Positions 30,801 through 38,417 of a stretch of 39,029 nucleotides of DNA are shown here, piece after piece. Position 1 is the first letter of the stretch, and each line of letters starts with the position of its first letter. This stretch comes from Nevskia soli (GTDB lineage Bacteria; Pseudomonadota; Gammaproteobacteria; Nevskiales; Nevskiaceae): positions 1 through 39,029 of the forward strand of contig JAMFRN010000217.1 in NCBI GenBank assembly GCA_026224805.1. The letters are read 5' to 3'. A model generated the notes under the pieces. The model did no database searches, was not told where the DNA came from, and saw only the letters and a program-made list of their open reading frames with translations. The translations under genes were made by a program, and so were the position numbers.

Positions 30801-32657
30801 ATGCTGCTGTCGCGCAAGATCAGGCTGCTGGCCGCCTTCGATCACCGCCACATCTTCATCGATCCGAATCCGAACGCGGCGTCCAGCTTCATCGAGCGCG
30901 AGCGCCTGTTCAACCTGCCGCGCTCGTCCTGGGCCGACTACAACGCGGCGCTGATCTCACCCGGCGGCGGCATCTGGCCGCGCAGCGCCAAGCTGATCAA
31001 GCTGAGTGAGGAAGCCCGCGCGGCGCTGCAGATCCGCGAGGCGGCGCTGACGCCGAACGAACTGCTCAAGGCGCTGCTGAAGGCGCCGGTGGACCTGCTG
31101 TGGAACGGCGGCATCGGCACCTACGTCAAGGCCTCCTCGCAGAGCCACCAGGATGTCGGCGACCGCGCCAACGACGCCATCCGCGTCAACGGCAAGGATC
31201 TGCGCTGCAAGGTGGTGGGAGAGGGCGGTAATCTCGGCTGCACCCAGCTCGGGCGCATCGAATATGCCCTGCTCGGCGCCGATGGCGTCGGCGGGCGCAT
31301 CAATACCGATGCCATCGACAATGCCGCCGGCGTGCACACCTCGGATCGCGAGGTGAACATCAAGATCCCGCTCAACCAGTTGATGGCGGACGCCAGGCTG
31401 ACGCGCGCGGAGCGCGATCCGCTGCTCGCCGGGATGACCGAGGAGATCGGGCGCTTCGTGCTGCGCGACAACTATGTGCAGAGCGCCGCCATTAGTCTGT
31501 TGTCGCAGAACGCGGCGCAGCGGCTCGACGATCACGCTGAGCTGATGCGGCTGCTGGAGCGCGAGGGCCTGCTCAATCGCGCCATCGAGTACCTGCCCGA
31601 CGAGGATGCGCTGAAGGAGCGGCGCAACCGCAGCCTGGGACTGACCCGGCCGGAGCTGGCGGCGCTGATCGCCTACAGCAAGATCTCGCTGTACGACGCG
31701 GCGCTCAAGTCGGAAGTGCCGGATGATCCCTTCTTCACGCGCGATCTGCTGGCCTACTTCCCCGAGTCGCTGACGCAGCGCTACCGGCCGCAACTCGAGC
31801 AGCACCGCCTGAAGCGCGAGATCGTCGCCACCATCCTGTGCAACGCCCTGGTCAACCGCATGGGCGCGGGCTTTGCCCAGCTGTGGGCCGAGGACCACGG
31901 CCTGATGCGCGCCGAAGTGCTGAAGGCCTATGCCACCGCGCACCAGATTTACGGCGGCGACCACTACTGGCGCGCGATTGAGGCACTCGACAACCAGGTG
32001 CCGGCGGCCTTGCAGTACCGCCTGATGGGCTATGCCATCGGCCTGCTCAAGCACGCCACCGGCTGGTTCACCAGCTCGCGCTTCGCGCAGCTGCCGGTGC
32101 AGCAGGCGGTGGAGCGCTTCACCCAGCCGCTGGCCGAGCTGGAGCGGCTGCTGCCGGCGGTGCTGCCGCCGGGTTACCGCGAGGACTGGGACAACACCGT
32201 CACCAATCTCAACAAGGAAGGCGTGCCGGACGACCTGGCCTTGCGCCTGGCCAATACCCGCGCCCTCGGCGGAGCCCTGGACATCGCCGAGCTGGCGGAG
32301 GGCGCCGGGGTGTCGCTGGCCGATGCGGCGACGGTGTACTACCTGTGCGGTGAGCGCTTCCGCATGCTGTGGCTGTATGCGGCGATCAATGAGATGCCCA
32401 CCGTCGGCAAGTGGCAGTCGCTGGCCCGCGTCAACCTGCGTGATGATGCCTACCGCATCCACCGGCAACTCGCCGGGCGGGTGTTGGCGCATCCGGGCGA
32501 GGGCGCGCAGGCGCGCTTCGACGGCTGGATCGCGGCCAACGAGCGGCACGTGAAGTTTTCCTCGGAGCGCCTGGCGGAGCTGCAGGCGACCGGCGTCAAG
32601 GACTTCACCACGCTGGCGGTGGCAGTGCGGGAGATTCGCAAGCTGCGGCGGCTGTAA
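27807..32657 (+). CDS. gdhB: NAD-specific glutamate dehydrogenase, large (180 kDa) type
   Basis: 1616 residues, the length of the L_180 glutamate dehydrogenases. The first 700 residues are the N-terminal regulatory part with ACT-like segments (VETCVEDQPFLVDSIVMAVR). The catalytic region begins near 800 with GGKVARGGLRWSDRRQDFRT and GLMKAQMVKNTVIVPVGAKG; the GAKGG motif is near 842. A second dinucleotide motif, GEGGNLGCTQLGRIEY, lies near 1136. The enzyme deaminates glutamate to 2-oxoglutarate and ammonia with NAD+, mainly catabolic. Start ATG 27807 has GGAGGAG directly ahead, a strong site. No truncation or frameshift is seen across the whole length. Symbol follows common use for this type. 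Confidence 0.95.
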   Translation: MEARPSPDAKSGQELLLEQMDALAQAQTGVDDVVLFRAFLRRYFEMAALDTLKLRTPEELLHIALGHWSFARLRKSGAPLVRVVPPQGGDEARPGLAVVETCVEDQPFLVDSIVMAVRATGASVDWTVHPVLHLQRDRAGKTIAVEDADKGTAESLIHLEFEPLQNLAAYAALEQQVRTVLEDLRRVVDDYPQTLERVRALVEELKMVPPEGDAEEFAEAREFLTYLDQQHFTFLGKIESRAAQGESGKPTFRTDPASGLGLLRAGSRWAAEDLIAPQVELDKYADSPRLVVVTKANLRSTIHREGLMDVVSVKRYDAKGNLAGTVRFVGLFSSEVYIDRPRHIPLIRRKAEYVMQHSRLPESSHSGKNLRDILHGLPRDELFQAGEDELFQLCTGIRALRDRHQLRLFMRRDRYGRFYSFLVYLTRERYSRELRDKVGATLVELCGGQALDREVDFQRGGLTRLHYLVRTRPGTTIPLSASEVETRLIAATRSWREQLRELLAREKLSPAKFADAFPLSYVESLTPQEAAADVAYLARLSPSTPVLPRLGVSTVEGTLPQATSLKLYALHTPVTLSDVLPTLENFGLRVIRQEPAEITPKDGPSLWVQEFEIQHGGCELSADSQKKFFESGFLQVWRGEVENDGLNKLVLGAGLDARQVTLLRAICKYLIQTGLPFSQSYMETLLAEHADIARLLVALFETRFALKLAAERRQNEDLKIGQALDHALDQVASLDGDRVLRSFLAVIRATLRTNYFQNNAEGHSKHYVSFKLDPAKVPELPLPRPMFEVWVYAPEVEGIHLRGGKVARGGLRWSDRRQDFRTEILGLMKAQMVKNTVIVPVGAKGGFVVKKPLDPSNREAWLNQGIACYKTFLRGLLDITDNRVGNAIVPPQDVLRLDEDDPYLVVAADKGTATFSDIANSISAEYGFWLGDAFASGGSVGYDHKKMGITARGAWESVKRHFRELPAAGPGALGKDIQAEEFTVVGIGDMSGDVFGNGMLLSRKIRLLAAFDHRHIFIDPNPNAASSFIERERLFNLPRSSWADYNAALISPGGGIWPRSAKLIKLSEEARAALQIREAALTPNELLKALLKAPVDLLWNGGIGTYVKASSQSHQDVGDRANDAIRVNGKDLRCKVVGEGGNLGCTQLGRIEYALLGADGVGGRINTDAIDNAAGVHTSDREVNIKIPLNQLMADARLTRAERDPLLAGMTEEIGRFVLRDNYVQSAAISLLSQNAAQRLDDHAELMRLLEREGLLNRAIEYLPDEDALKERRNRSLGLTRPELAALIAYSKISLYDAALKSEVPDDPFFTRDLLAYFPESLTQRYRPQLEQHRLKREIVATILCNALVNRMGAGFAQLWAEDHGLMRAEVLKAYATAHQIYGGDHYWRAIEALDNQVPAALQYRLMGYAIGLLKHATGWFTSSRFAQLPVQQAVERFTQPLAELERLLPAVLPPGYREDWDNTVTNLNKEGVPDDLALRLANTRALGGALDIAELAEGAGVSLADAATVYYLCGERFRMLWLYAAINEMPTVGKWQSLARVNLRDDAYRIHRQLAGRVLAHPGEGAQARFDGWIAANERHVKFSSERLAELQATGVKDFTTLAVAVREIRKLRRL

Positions 32658-32676
32658 GCGGCTCGTCTTGCCGTCT

Positions 32677-32700
32677 CTCTCTCCATGAACACGGAGAGAG
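32677..32700. repeat. CTCTCTCC hairpin between convergent genes
   Basis: CTCTCTCC (32677-32684) pairs with GGAGAGAG (32693-32700) over an 8-base loop. It sits between the glutamate dehydrogenase stop and the GFA-gene stop. No T-run follows. It looks like a degenerate member of the CCCCTCTCC family. Confidence 0.45.
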
Positions 32701-32713
32701 GGCGGTGAAGCGG

Positions 32714-33133
32714 CTAGAGCAGCCGCGTATCCTCCGGCGCCTGATCGAATCGATTATGCCGGCCGTCGATGTACTGCACCGGTGCAGCGGCGAGTTCGTC
32801 GGCGTCAACTTCGTCCAGTGCGGCAATGGCGATGGCGTAAAACAGGCCGCCGAACGATGGGTGATCGCCGCTGGCGTAGGTGCGCACGCCGCAGGTGCGG
32901 CAGAAGAAGAAATGCAGGAAGGGTTCGGGCTTGCCCGGCGGTGTCCAGCGGTATTCGGTCTGCGCCTCCGCGCCCTGGAGCAGGCGCAAAGCCTGGCCTG
33001 GGACGAAGCTGAACCAGGCGCGCGACTTGCTGCAGATGGAGCAGTTGCATTTGTTGGTGCCCTGGGCCAGGTCGATGCCGGCTTCGAAGCGGACGGCGCC
33101 GCAATGGCAGCTGCCGGTGTAGATCTTGAGCAT
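32714..33133 (-). CDS. GFA (CENP-V/GFA) family zinc protein
   Basis: 139 residues from ATG 33133. Zinc-binding cysteines follow the family pattern: C9 and C11 (SCHCGAV), C29, C31 and C34 (KCNCSICSK), and C78 and C81 (CRTCG). The founding member helps formaldehyde react with glutathione, but most relatives have no proven activity. A role in formaldehyde handling would fit the formate dehydrogenase operon in this window; this is an inference since they are 26 kb apart. Cytoplasmic. It is convergent with the glutamate dehydrogenase gene. Confidence 0.88.
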   Translation of the reverse strand: MLKIYTGSCHCGAVRFEAGIDLAQGTNKCNCSICSKSRAWFSFVPGQALRLLQGAEAQTEYRWTPPGKPEPFLHFFFCRTCGVRTYASGDHPSFGGLFYAIAIAALDEVDADELAAAPVQYIDGRHNRFDQAPEDTRLL

Positions 33134-33188
33134 GTGCTTGTCTCCCTTACGTGCGGGCTCAGGCGGGCGGTGCGGTTGCTGGCCCGCG

Positions 33189-33662
33189 TCAGGCCGCCCG
33201 ATGCCAGTTCCGCGCCGCTTCCACGAAATCGGCGCGAATCTTGGCGGAATAAAAGGCGCGCGGCGGGATGATGATGGCGCTGCCGCTACGGACGCTGATG
33301 ATGACCCCGCCTTCGGCGCTTTCGTTGATGGCGCCTATTTCAGCCCATTTGCGGCTCGCGCTTTTCTTGCCGATGCTGGTGGTGATGCCGGACTCGTCGG
33401 CGGTGACGGTTCTGGGCGAGGGCTTGAACATCAGCAGCGGGTAGGCCCACATCAACCCGACCAGTCCCGCGCCGGCGGCAATGGAGCCGAGGATGTTTTC
33501 TATGTCGACGGGTTTCTTGCCGACCACCATCGGCAGGGCGATGAGGAAGATGGGCACGCAGAAGATCAGCAGGTGCACCTTCCAGATTTTCTGTTTCCAC
33601 AGCTTCAGGTACCAGCGGTAGATTTCTTCGCGGGTGGAGGCGTACTGGACGGTGATGGGCAT
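33189..33662 (-). CDS. YcxB-like membrane protein
   Basis: 157 residues. Two hydrophobic helices lie at about 29-48 (VHLLIFCVPIFLIALPMVV) and 58-80. The C-terminal half resembles the YcxB-like domain: DESGITTSIGKKSASRKWAEI and GSAIIIPPRAFYSAKIRADF. The function of the domain is unknown. The protein is probably an inner-membrane protein with a cytoplasmic C-terminal domain. Start ATG 33662, upstream of the GFA gene on the same strand with 55 bases between. Confidence 0.8.
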   Translation of the reverse strand: MPITVQYASTREEIYRWYLKLWKQKIWKVHLLIFCVPIFLIALPMVVGKKPVDIENILGSIAAGAGLVGLMWAYPLLMFKPSPRTVTADESGITTSIGKKSASRKWAEIGAINESAEGGVIISVRSGSAIIIPPRAFYSAKIRADFVEAARNWHRAA

Positions 33663-33692
33663 GTGGGTGTCGGAGTCAGTGCCTGAGGGGGG

Positions 33693-33726
33693 GGCCTCGA
33701 TACACCCGCTTCGCGGGCACTCGGGG
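33693..33726. repeat. TCGATAC-type dispersed repeat
   Basis: A CCTCGATACACCCGCTTCGC stretch followed by GGGCACTCGGGGCGAAC, with a CCCGC/GCGGG hairpin in the middle. The type is widespread in proteobacterial intergenic DNA. It lies between the YcxB-like and zapE genes. Confidence 0.5.
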
Positions 33727-33750
33727 CGAACGGATTTTTGATATGAATTT

Positions 33751-33768
33751 CTGAAGCGATCGCTTCAG
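33751..33768. repeat. 18-base perfect palindrome at the zapE stop
   Basis: CTGAAGCGATCGCTTCAG is identical to its reverse complement and overlaps the zapE stop codon (33765-33767). It contains GCGATCGC. It is not followed by a T-run on the minus strand, so an intrinsic terminator is not supported; a protein-binding site is possible. Confidence 0.6.
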
Positions 33769-34916
33769 GTCAGATGCGGCTTGGCCAGGTATTCCTGTGA
33801 CTGCATTTCGATGAGCCTGGAGACGGTTCTTTCGAATTCGAACTTGAGCTTGGTGCCGCTGTAGAGCTGCTCCATCGGCGCTTCGGCGCCGATCAGCAGC
33901 TTGACGCCGCGGTCATAGAACTCGTCCACCAGGTTGATGAAGCGGCGCGCGGAATCGTTGTCGTCGCTGGTTAGAAGCGGCACGTAGCTGAGGACGATGG
34001 TGTGGTGGGTGCGCGCCAGTTCGATGTAGTCGGCGGCGCTGCGCGGGCCGTCGCAGAGGTCGTGGAAGTCGAACCAGGCGGCGCCTTCGCCGACGCAGCG
34101 CGCGGTGATCGGGCGGCCGTTGATCGGCAGATCGACGCGCTGGCACAGGCCGTGCGGCGCCACCGCGTTGAAGCGTTCGCCCAGCGCGGCCATGGCGGCC
34201 TGGTCGCAAGGGTGCAGGTACAGCGGCATGCCGTGCAGGGCGCGCAGGCGGTAGTCGTTGCCGCCGTCGACGTTGAGCACGGTGCAGTTCTGCTTGAGGC
34301 GCTCGATCGCGGGCAGGAAGCGGCCGCGCTGCAGGCCGCCCTGGTAGAGCAGGTCGGGCGCGACGTTGCTGGTGGCGACCAGGGTGATGCCGCGCTTGAA
34401 CAGGAACTCGAACAGGCGGCCGAGGATCATGGCGTCGGCGATGTCGGAGACGTAGAACTCGTCGAAGCACAGCACGCGGGTGGCGTCAGCGATCTCCTCG
34501 GCGACGCTGATCAGAGGGTCCTGCTCGTCGGGGTAGCGGTTGCGGCGCTCGTGCACTTCCAGCATGAAGCGGTGGAAGTGGGTGCGGCGCTTGCGGGTGA
34601 AGGGCAGCGCGTCGTAGAACGCGTCCATCAGGTAGGTCTTGCCGCGGCCCACGCCGCCCCACATGTAGAGGCCGGCAACCGGAGGGTAGTGGAGCCGCGA
34701 GCTGCCGAAGCGGCGCTTGGGCGGATTCTCGATCAGCTCGTCGTAGACGCGCTGCAGGGCTTCGACCGCCTGCGCCTGCGCCGCGTCGGAGACGAATCCC
34801 TCTTTCTGCAAATCGGCCTGGTAGCGCTGGCGCGGCGTCGGCTGCAGTTCCTGCGTGGCGCTGCCGGTGCGGGTGGCGTTGATGTCGCGGCCGCGCAGAT
34901 GTTCGGGGTGTGCCAT
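33765..34916 (-). CDS. zapE: Cell division protein ZapE (AFG1-like ATPase)
   Basis: 383 residues, the usual ZapE/AFG1 length. The Walker A motif is GGVGRGKT (87-94) and the Walker B motif is VLCFDEF (148-154). Conserved segments HFHRFMLEVH and FVYPLL-type later parts (LSYVPLLTSDDNDSARRFI) are present. ZapE is a P-loop ATPase that associates with the Z-ring in Gram-negative bacteria; AFG1 relatives act in mitochondrial protein quality control. Start ATG 34916. It lies 53 bases downstream of plsC on the same strand and is probably co-transcribed with it. Confidence 0.93.
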   Translation of the reverse strand: MAHPEHLRGRDINATRTGSATQELQPTPRQRYQADLQKEGFVSDAAQAQAVEALQRVYDELIENPPKRRFGSSRLHYPPVAGLYMWGGVGRGKTYLMDAFYDALPFTRKRRTHFHRFMLEVHERRNRYPDEQDPLISVAEEIADATRVLCFDEFYVSDIADAMILGRLFEFLFKRGITLVATSNVAPDLLYQGGLQRGRFLPAIERLKQNCTVLNVDGGNDYRLRALHGMPLYLHPCDQAAMAALGERFNAVAPHGLCQRVDLPINGRPITARCVGEGAAWFDFHDLCDGPRSAADYIELARTHHTIVLSYVPLLTSDDNDSARRFINLVDEFYDRGVKLLIGAEAPMEQLYSGTKLKFEFERTVSRLIEMQSQEYLAKPHLT

Positions 34917-34969
34917 GAGAGTCGGGGCTTATCCGCGGGAGATGGTGCCGGCTGCGCAGCGGATCGGGT

Positions 34970-35728
34970 TCATGGATAGGCCTTGGCGATTTTCGGCGGC
35001 ACTGGTGCTTCCGTGCCGTCGGCTTCGCCGCAGTGCTGCAGGATGATGGCGCGTGCGGCATCCCGCAAGTCCTGTACCGCATTGCGGTCCTCGCCCGGCG
35101 CGGTCACCGGGGCGAAGATTTCCACCGACACCGGATTCCAGCGGAACACCTTTTGGCCGTCGCCGTAGAGGGTGCGCGTGCCGCGCAGCACCACCGGCAC
35201 CACCGGCACGCCGGCGCGGGCGGCGACCATGAATGCGCCGGAATGGAACGGCAGCAGGGTCGGCGGCTGGCGGAAGGTGCCTTCCGGGAAAATAGTGAAG
35301 GGCTCCCCGGCCTGGATGCGCTCGATCAGCTCGCGCGTGGCCAGCGCGGCGGCGCGCACCGAGCCGCGGTTGACGAAGCTGACGTTCATGCGCTTGATGA
35401 TCAGGCCGACGTAGGGCCAGTCGGCGGCGCCGTGCTGCACCAGGAAGGTGAAGCGCCCCGGTAGGGCCGCGGTGACGATGATGCCGTCGAGGTAGCTGGC
35501 GTGGTTGCACACCGCGATGCAGGGGCCGGGCGGCAGGTTCTCCAGGCCGCGCACGCGGAACGGGATGAAGCTGAGCGCCAGCCAGGCGCGGACGCCGAAG
35601 CGGCCGATGGCGCGGCGCATTGGCAGGGTCGGCGCCACGATCAGCAGCGGGCAGAAGATCCCCAGCAGGACGATGAACAGCACCGTCATGGAGTAGACGC
35701 CGAATAGCGTTCTGAGAATACGGGTCAT
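34970..35728 (-). CDS. 1-acyl-sn-glycerol-3-phosphate acyltransferase family (PlsC-like)
   Basis: 252 residues. An N-terminal hydrophobic segment (about 12-32) anchors it in the inner membrane. Acyltransferase motif I is NHASYLD with H76 and D81 (H-x4-D); motif III is FPEGTF (about 147-152); VPVVPVVLRGT matches motif IV. It should acylate lysophosphatidic acid or a related glycerol phosphate at sn-2 during phospholipid synthesis. Several paralogues of this family exist in most genomes, so PlsC itself is likely but not certain. Start ATG 35728, 37 bases from the divergent xerD start. Confidence 0.9.
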   Translation of the reverse strand: MTRILRTLFGVYSMTVLFIVLLGIFCPLLIVAPTLPMRRAIGRFGVRAWLALSFIPFRVRGLENLPPGPCIAVCNHASYLDGIIVTAALPGRFTFLVQHGAADWPYVGLIIKRMNVSFVNRGSVRAAALATRELIERIQAGEPFTIFPEGTFRQPPTLLPFHSGAFMVAARAGVPVVPVVLRGTRTLYGDGQKVFRWNPVSVEIFAPVTAPGEDRNAVQDLRDAARAIILQHCGEADGTEAPVPPKIAKAYP

Positions 35729-35754
35729 TGTTCTTTGGGTCGGGCGTCCGCCTT

Positions 35755-35760
35755 ATTATA
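35755..35760 (-). promoter_or_regulatory. Consensus -10 element (TATAAT) in the plsC/xerD divergent gap
   Basis: ATTATA at 35755-35760 reads TATAAT on the minus strand, 26 bases before the plsC start codon. No good -35 box lies at the usual distance, which would already be inside xerD. It is the only promoter-like sequence in this 37-base gap. Confidence 0.35.
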
Positions 35761-35765
35761 AGGGC

Positions 35766-36728
35766 ATGAAGTCCGACTCCCCGGCCTCACCCAGGCCAGA
35801 TGCGCTCGACCCCGCCGATCATGCCGGCATCGAGCGCTTCGCCGACATGCTGTGGCTGGAACACGGCCTGGCGCGCAACAGCCTCTCCGCCTACCGCTCC
35901 GACCTGGCCCTGCTGGCGCGCTGGCTGCGCGCGCAAGGGCGGCCCCTGGACGGCGCCGGCACCGCCGAGCTGAAGGGTTACCTGGCCCATCGCACCGACC
36001 GGGCGCGGCGCCAGGGCCAGCAGCGCCAGCCCTTCAGCGCGCGCTCGCAGGCGCGCTTCATCACGGTGTGCCGCCGTTATTACGGCTGGCTGGTGCGCGA
36101 GCGCCTGCGCGGCGACGATCCTTCCGCCCACCTGGAAATGCCGCGGCTCGGCCGCGCCCTGCCCAAGACGCTCAGCCTGGAACAGATCGACCACCTGCTG
36201 GCGGCGCCCCCGGCCGAGGGTGCGCTGGGCCTGCGCGACCGCGCCATGCTGGAGCTGATGTACGCCTCCGGCCTGCGTGTGTCCGAGCTGGTCAAGCTGC
36301 GCCGCGACGAGCTGAACCTGGAGCACGGCGTGGTGCGCCTGGTGGGCAAGGGTGGCAAGGAGCGCATGGTACCGATGGGCGAGCCGGCGATGGAGGCGGT
36401 GAAAAGCTGGCTGCGCCACGGCCGGCCGGAATTCGCCGGGGACAAGTCCGGCGATGCGGTGTTTCTGGGCCGGCGCGGCGAGGCGATGACGCGGCAGAAT
36501 TTCTGGCTGCTGATCAAGCGCCATGCGCTGCAGGCCGGCATCGCCGCCAAGCTGTCGCCGCATACGCTGCGCCATGCCTTTGCCACCCACCTGTTGGAGC
36601 ACGGCGCCGATCTGCGCGCGGTGCAGACCCTGCTCGGGCACGCTGATCTTTCCACCACGCAGATCTATACGCATGTGGCGCGTGCGCGGCTGAAGCAGTT
36701 GCATGCGAAGCATCATCCGAGAGCGTGA
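35766..36728 (+). CDS. xerD: Site-specific tyrosine recombinase XerD
   Basis: 320 residues with an N-terminal SAM-like core-binding domain (about 18-120) and a C-terminal catalytic domain. All six catalytic residues are present: R171 (SGLRVSEL), K195 (GKGGKERMVP), H266 and R269 (HTLRHAFATHLL), H292 (LGHADLSTTQ) and nucleophile Y301 (IYTHV). It resolves chromosome dimers at dif with XerC. Its length, sequence and position near dsbC (xerD and dsbC are neighbours in E. coli) indicate the housekeeping enzyme and not a phage integrase. Start ATG 35766 with AAGG ahead. It is divergent from plsC. Confidence 0.93.
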   Translation: MKSDSPASPRPDALDPADHAGIERFADMLWLEHGLARNSLSAYRSDLALLARWLRAQGRPLDGAGTAELKGYLAHRTDRARRQGQQRQPFSARSQARFITVCRRYYGWLVRERLRGDDPSAHLEMPRLGRALPKTLSLEQIDHLLAAPPAEGALGLRDRAMLELMYASGLRVSELVKLRRDELNLEHGVVRLVGKGGKERMVPMGEPAMEAVKSWLRHGRPEFAGDKSGDAVFLGRRGEAMTRQNFWLLIKRHALQAGIAAKLSPHTLRHAFATHLLEHGADLRAVQTLLGHADLSTTQIYTHVARARLKQLHAKHHPRA

Positions 36729-36735
36729 TGGATAT

Positions 36736-36773
36736 GGTGGGTGGAGCGCCGTCAGGCGCGTAACCCACCCTAC
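36736..36773. repeat. GGTGGGT hairpin between convergent xerD and lysE-family genes
   Basis: GGTGGGT (36736-36742) pairs with ACCCACC (36763-36769), with inner GCGCC/GGCGC. It fills the 46-base gap between two convergent stops and is a plausible two-way transcript end. It belongs with the repeat at 17429-17511. Confidence 0.7.
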
Positions 36774-36774
36774 G

Positions 36775-37407
36775 TCAAACCTGCTCCACCGCCAGCTTCA
36801 GCCCGAATCCCATCATGGTGGCGCCGAGCACCGCGTCCATGGTTTTCCTGACGCGCGGGCGCGCCAGGAAGCGGCTGAGGCGGCCGACGCTGAAGGCCAG
36901 CAGGCTCAACCAGATCAGGCCCTCGAAATAGTGGATGCCGATGAGCAGGGCCGATTTCAGCACCACCGGGTCGCCGGGATTGAGGAACTGCGGCAGGAAG
37001 GCCAGGTAGAACACGGCGATCTTGGGATTCAGGGCATTGGTCAGCAGGCCTTGCAGGTAGCTGGCCCGCACCGATTTCGCCGGCGGCGGCGCGGCATCGG
37101 CACTGGCGGCCGTGCCACGCCGGAACGCGCCGCGCAGGGCGCCCCAGCCGAGATAGAGCAGGTAACCGGCGCCGGCCAGCTTCACCGCGTAGAACACGCC
37201 GGGAGAGTAGACCAGCAAGCGCACCAGCCCGCAGGCCACCAGCAGCACGTAGAAAAAACCGCCGCTGACGATGCCCAGAACGGTGGCGAAACCGCGCCGG
37301 AAGCCGCCGGCGCTGGTATTGGCGATGACCAGGAAGGTGTCCGGGCCGGGCGCGATGGTCAGGGCCATGGCGATCAGGGTGAAAGCCAGAACACTGTGGT
37401 CGAACAT
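36775..37407 (-). CDS. LysE/RhtB family amino acid exporter
   Basis: 210 residues with about six membrane helices. The family signature near the start is present (ALTIAPGPDTFLVIANTSAGG), as are GAGYLLYLGWGALRG and LLTNALNPKIAVFYLAFLPQF. Members export basic or neutral amino acids, homoserine or threonine; the substrate is not readable from sequence. Start ATG 37407. It lies on the minus strand between xerD and dsbC, which are adjacent in many gammaproteobacteria, so it may be a later insertion. Confidence 0.92.
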   Translation of the reverse strand: MFDHSVLAFTLIAMALTIAPGPDTFLVIANTSAGGFRRGFATVLGIVSGGFFYVLLVACGLVRLLVYSPGVFYAVKLAGAGYLLYLGWGALRGAFRRGTAASADAAPPPAKSVRASYLQGLLTNALNPKIAVFYLAFLPQFLNPGDPVVLKSALLIGIHYFEGLIWLSLLAFSVGRLSRFLARPRVRKTMDAVLGATMMGFGLKLAVEQV

Positions 37408-37547
37408 ACGGGTTCCCCTGTGCCGGATGGCTGACGGACGTGGCGGACCATTACTTTATCAGGTGGTCCGGCGGAACCGGACCGCCGGCTTTTTGTCATA
37501 CTAGCAACCTCTTTCTGGCAACCGTCTGCTGCGTCCGGACCTCTTCA

Positions 37548-38321
37548 ATGAAACGCATTTTTACTGCCCTCCTCGGGCTCGGCCTGGCCTTCTCGGTGGG
37601 TGTTTTTGCCGCCGACGATCTTTCCGTGGACGCGGCGAAGGACAAGATCGCCAAGGCGCTCGGCATCGACCGCAGCCAGATCCGGCCCTCGCCGGTCAGC
37701 GGCTGGTACGAGGTGCAGCACGAGCATGACTTCGCCTACGTTTCCAGCGACGGCAAGTACCTGCTGCAGGGCGACCTGGTCAACATGGATACCGGGGAGC
37801 GCATCACCGAGGAGCGCCGCCGCGCCGACCGCCTGGCCGCGCTGAAGCAGCTGGGGCCCGACAACCTGATCGAGTTCGCGCCGCCGCCGCCGATGGCTGC
37901 GAAGTACGTGATCACTGTGTTCACCGATCTGGACTGCCCTTACTGCCGTAAGCTGCACAGCCAGATTGCCGAGTACAACGCCAAGGGCATTGCCGTGCGC
38001 TATGCCTTCTTCCCGCGCCACGGCATCGGTTCGCCGACCTACTACCAGGCGATTTCGGTGTGGTGCGCGGATAACCGCCAGCAGGCGCTGACCCGCGCCA
38101 AGCTCGGCGATAGCACGCCGCCGAGGAAGTGCGAGAACCCGGTGGACAAGGAATACAAGCTGGCGCTCGACCTCGGCCTCAACGGCACGCCCGGCATCAT
38201 CCTGCCCGACGGCACCCTCTACGGCGGCTACGCGCCGCCGGACGAGCTGCTGGCGATCCTGACCAAGAGTGAAGCCGACGACAAGGCCGTCGCCGCCGCG
38301 GCGGCGAAGACCAAGGGCTAG
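37548..38321 (+). CDS. dsbC: Thiol:disulfide interchange protein DsbC
   Basis: 257 residues from ATG 37548; the signal peptide MKRIFTALLGLGLAFSVGVFA fixes this start although the frame is open further upstream. The mature protein has the N-terminal dimerisation domain (about 25-85) and a thioredoxin-like domain with the active site C130-P-Y-C133 (DLDCPYCRK) and the cis-proline loop NGTPGIIL. Two further cysteines (VWCADN and RKCENP) match the structural disulfide of E. coli DsbC. It isomerises wrong disulfide bonds in the periplasm and is kept reduced by DsbD. The C-terminus ends in an Ala/Lys-rich tail. The ribosome-binding site is weak. Confidence 0.93.
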   Translation: MKRIFTALLGLGLAFSVGVFAADDLSVDAAKDKIAKALGIDRSQIRPSPVSGWYEVQHEHDFAYVSSDGKYLLQGDLVNMDTGERITEERRRADRLAALKQLGPDNLIEFAPPPPMAAKYVITVFTDLDCPYCRKLHSQIAEYNAKGIAVRYAFFPRHGIGSPTYYQAISVWCADNRQQALTRAKLGDSTPPRKCENPVDKEYKLALDLGLNGTPGIILPDGTLYGGYAPPDELLAILTKSEADDKAVAAAAAKTKG

Positions 38322-38329
38322 TGGCTTAT

Positions 38330-38352
38330 CCCCTCTCCCTTCAGGAGAGGGG
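38330..38352. repeat. CCCCTCTCC hairpin after dsbC
   Basis: CCCCTCTCC (38330-38338) pairs with GGAGAGGGG (38344-38352) over a 5-base loop, eight bases past the dsbC stop. It may end or protect the dsbC transcript. Confidence 0.7.
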
Positions 38353-38417
38353 CAGGGAGGCGCTGTTTCAACGATACGGGCACCTTGTTGATAGCGCGCC
38401 CCGCGCCTCAGGGCGCG

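Noticed and set aside
33751-33768. Intrinsic terminator for zapE
   Set aside because: The palindrome has no usable loop beyond four bases and is followed on the minus strand by A-rich, not T-rich, sequence.
35766-36728. Phage or island integrase
   Set aside because: Length, full XerD-like motifs and closeness to dsbC indicate the housekeeping recombinase; no attachment site repeats or phage genes are nearby.
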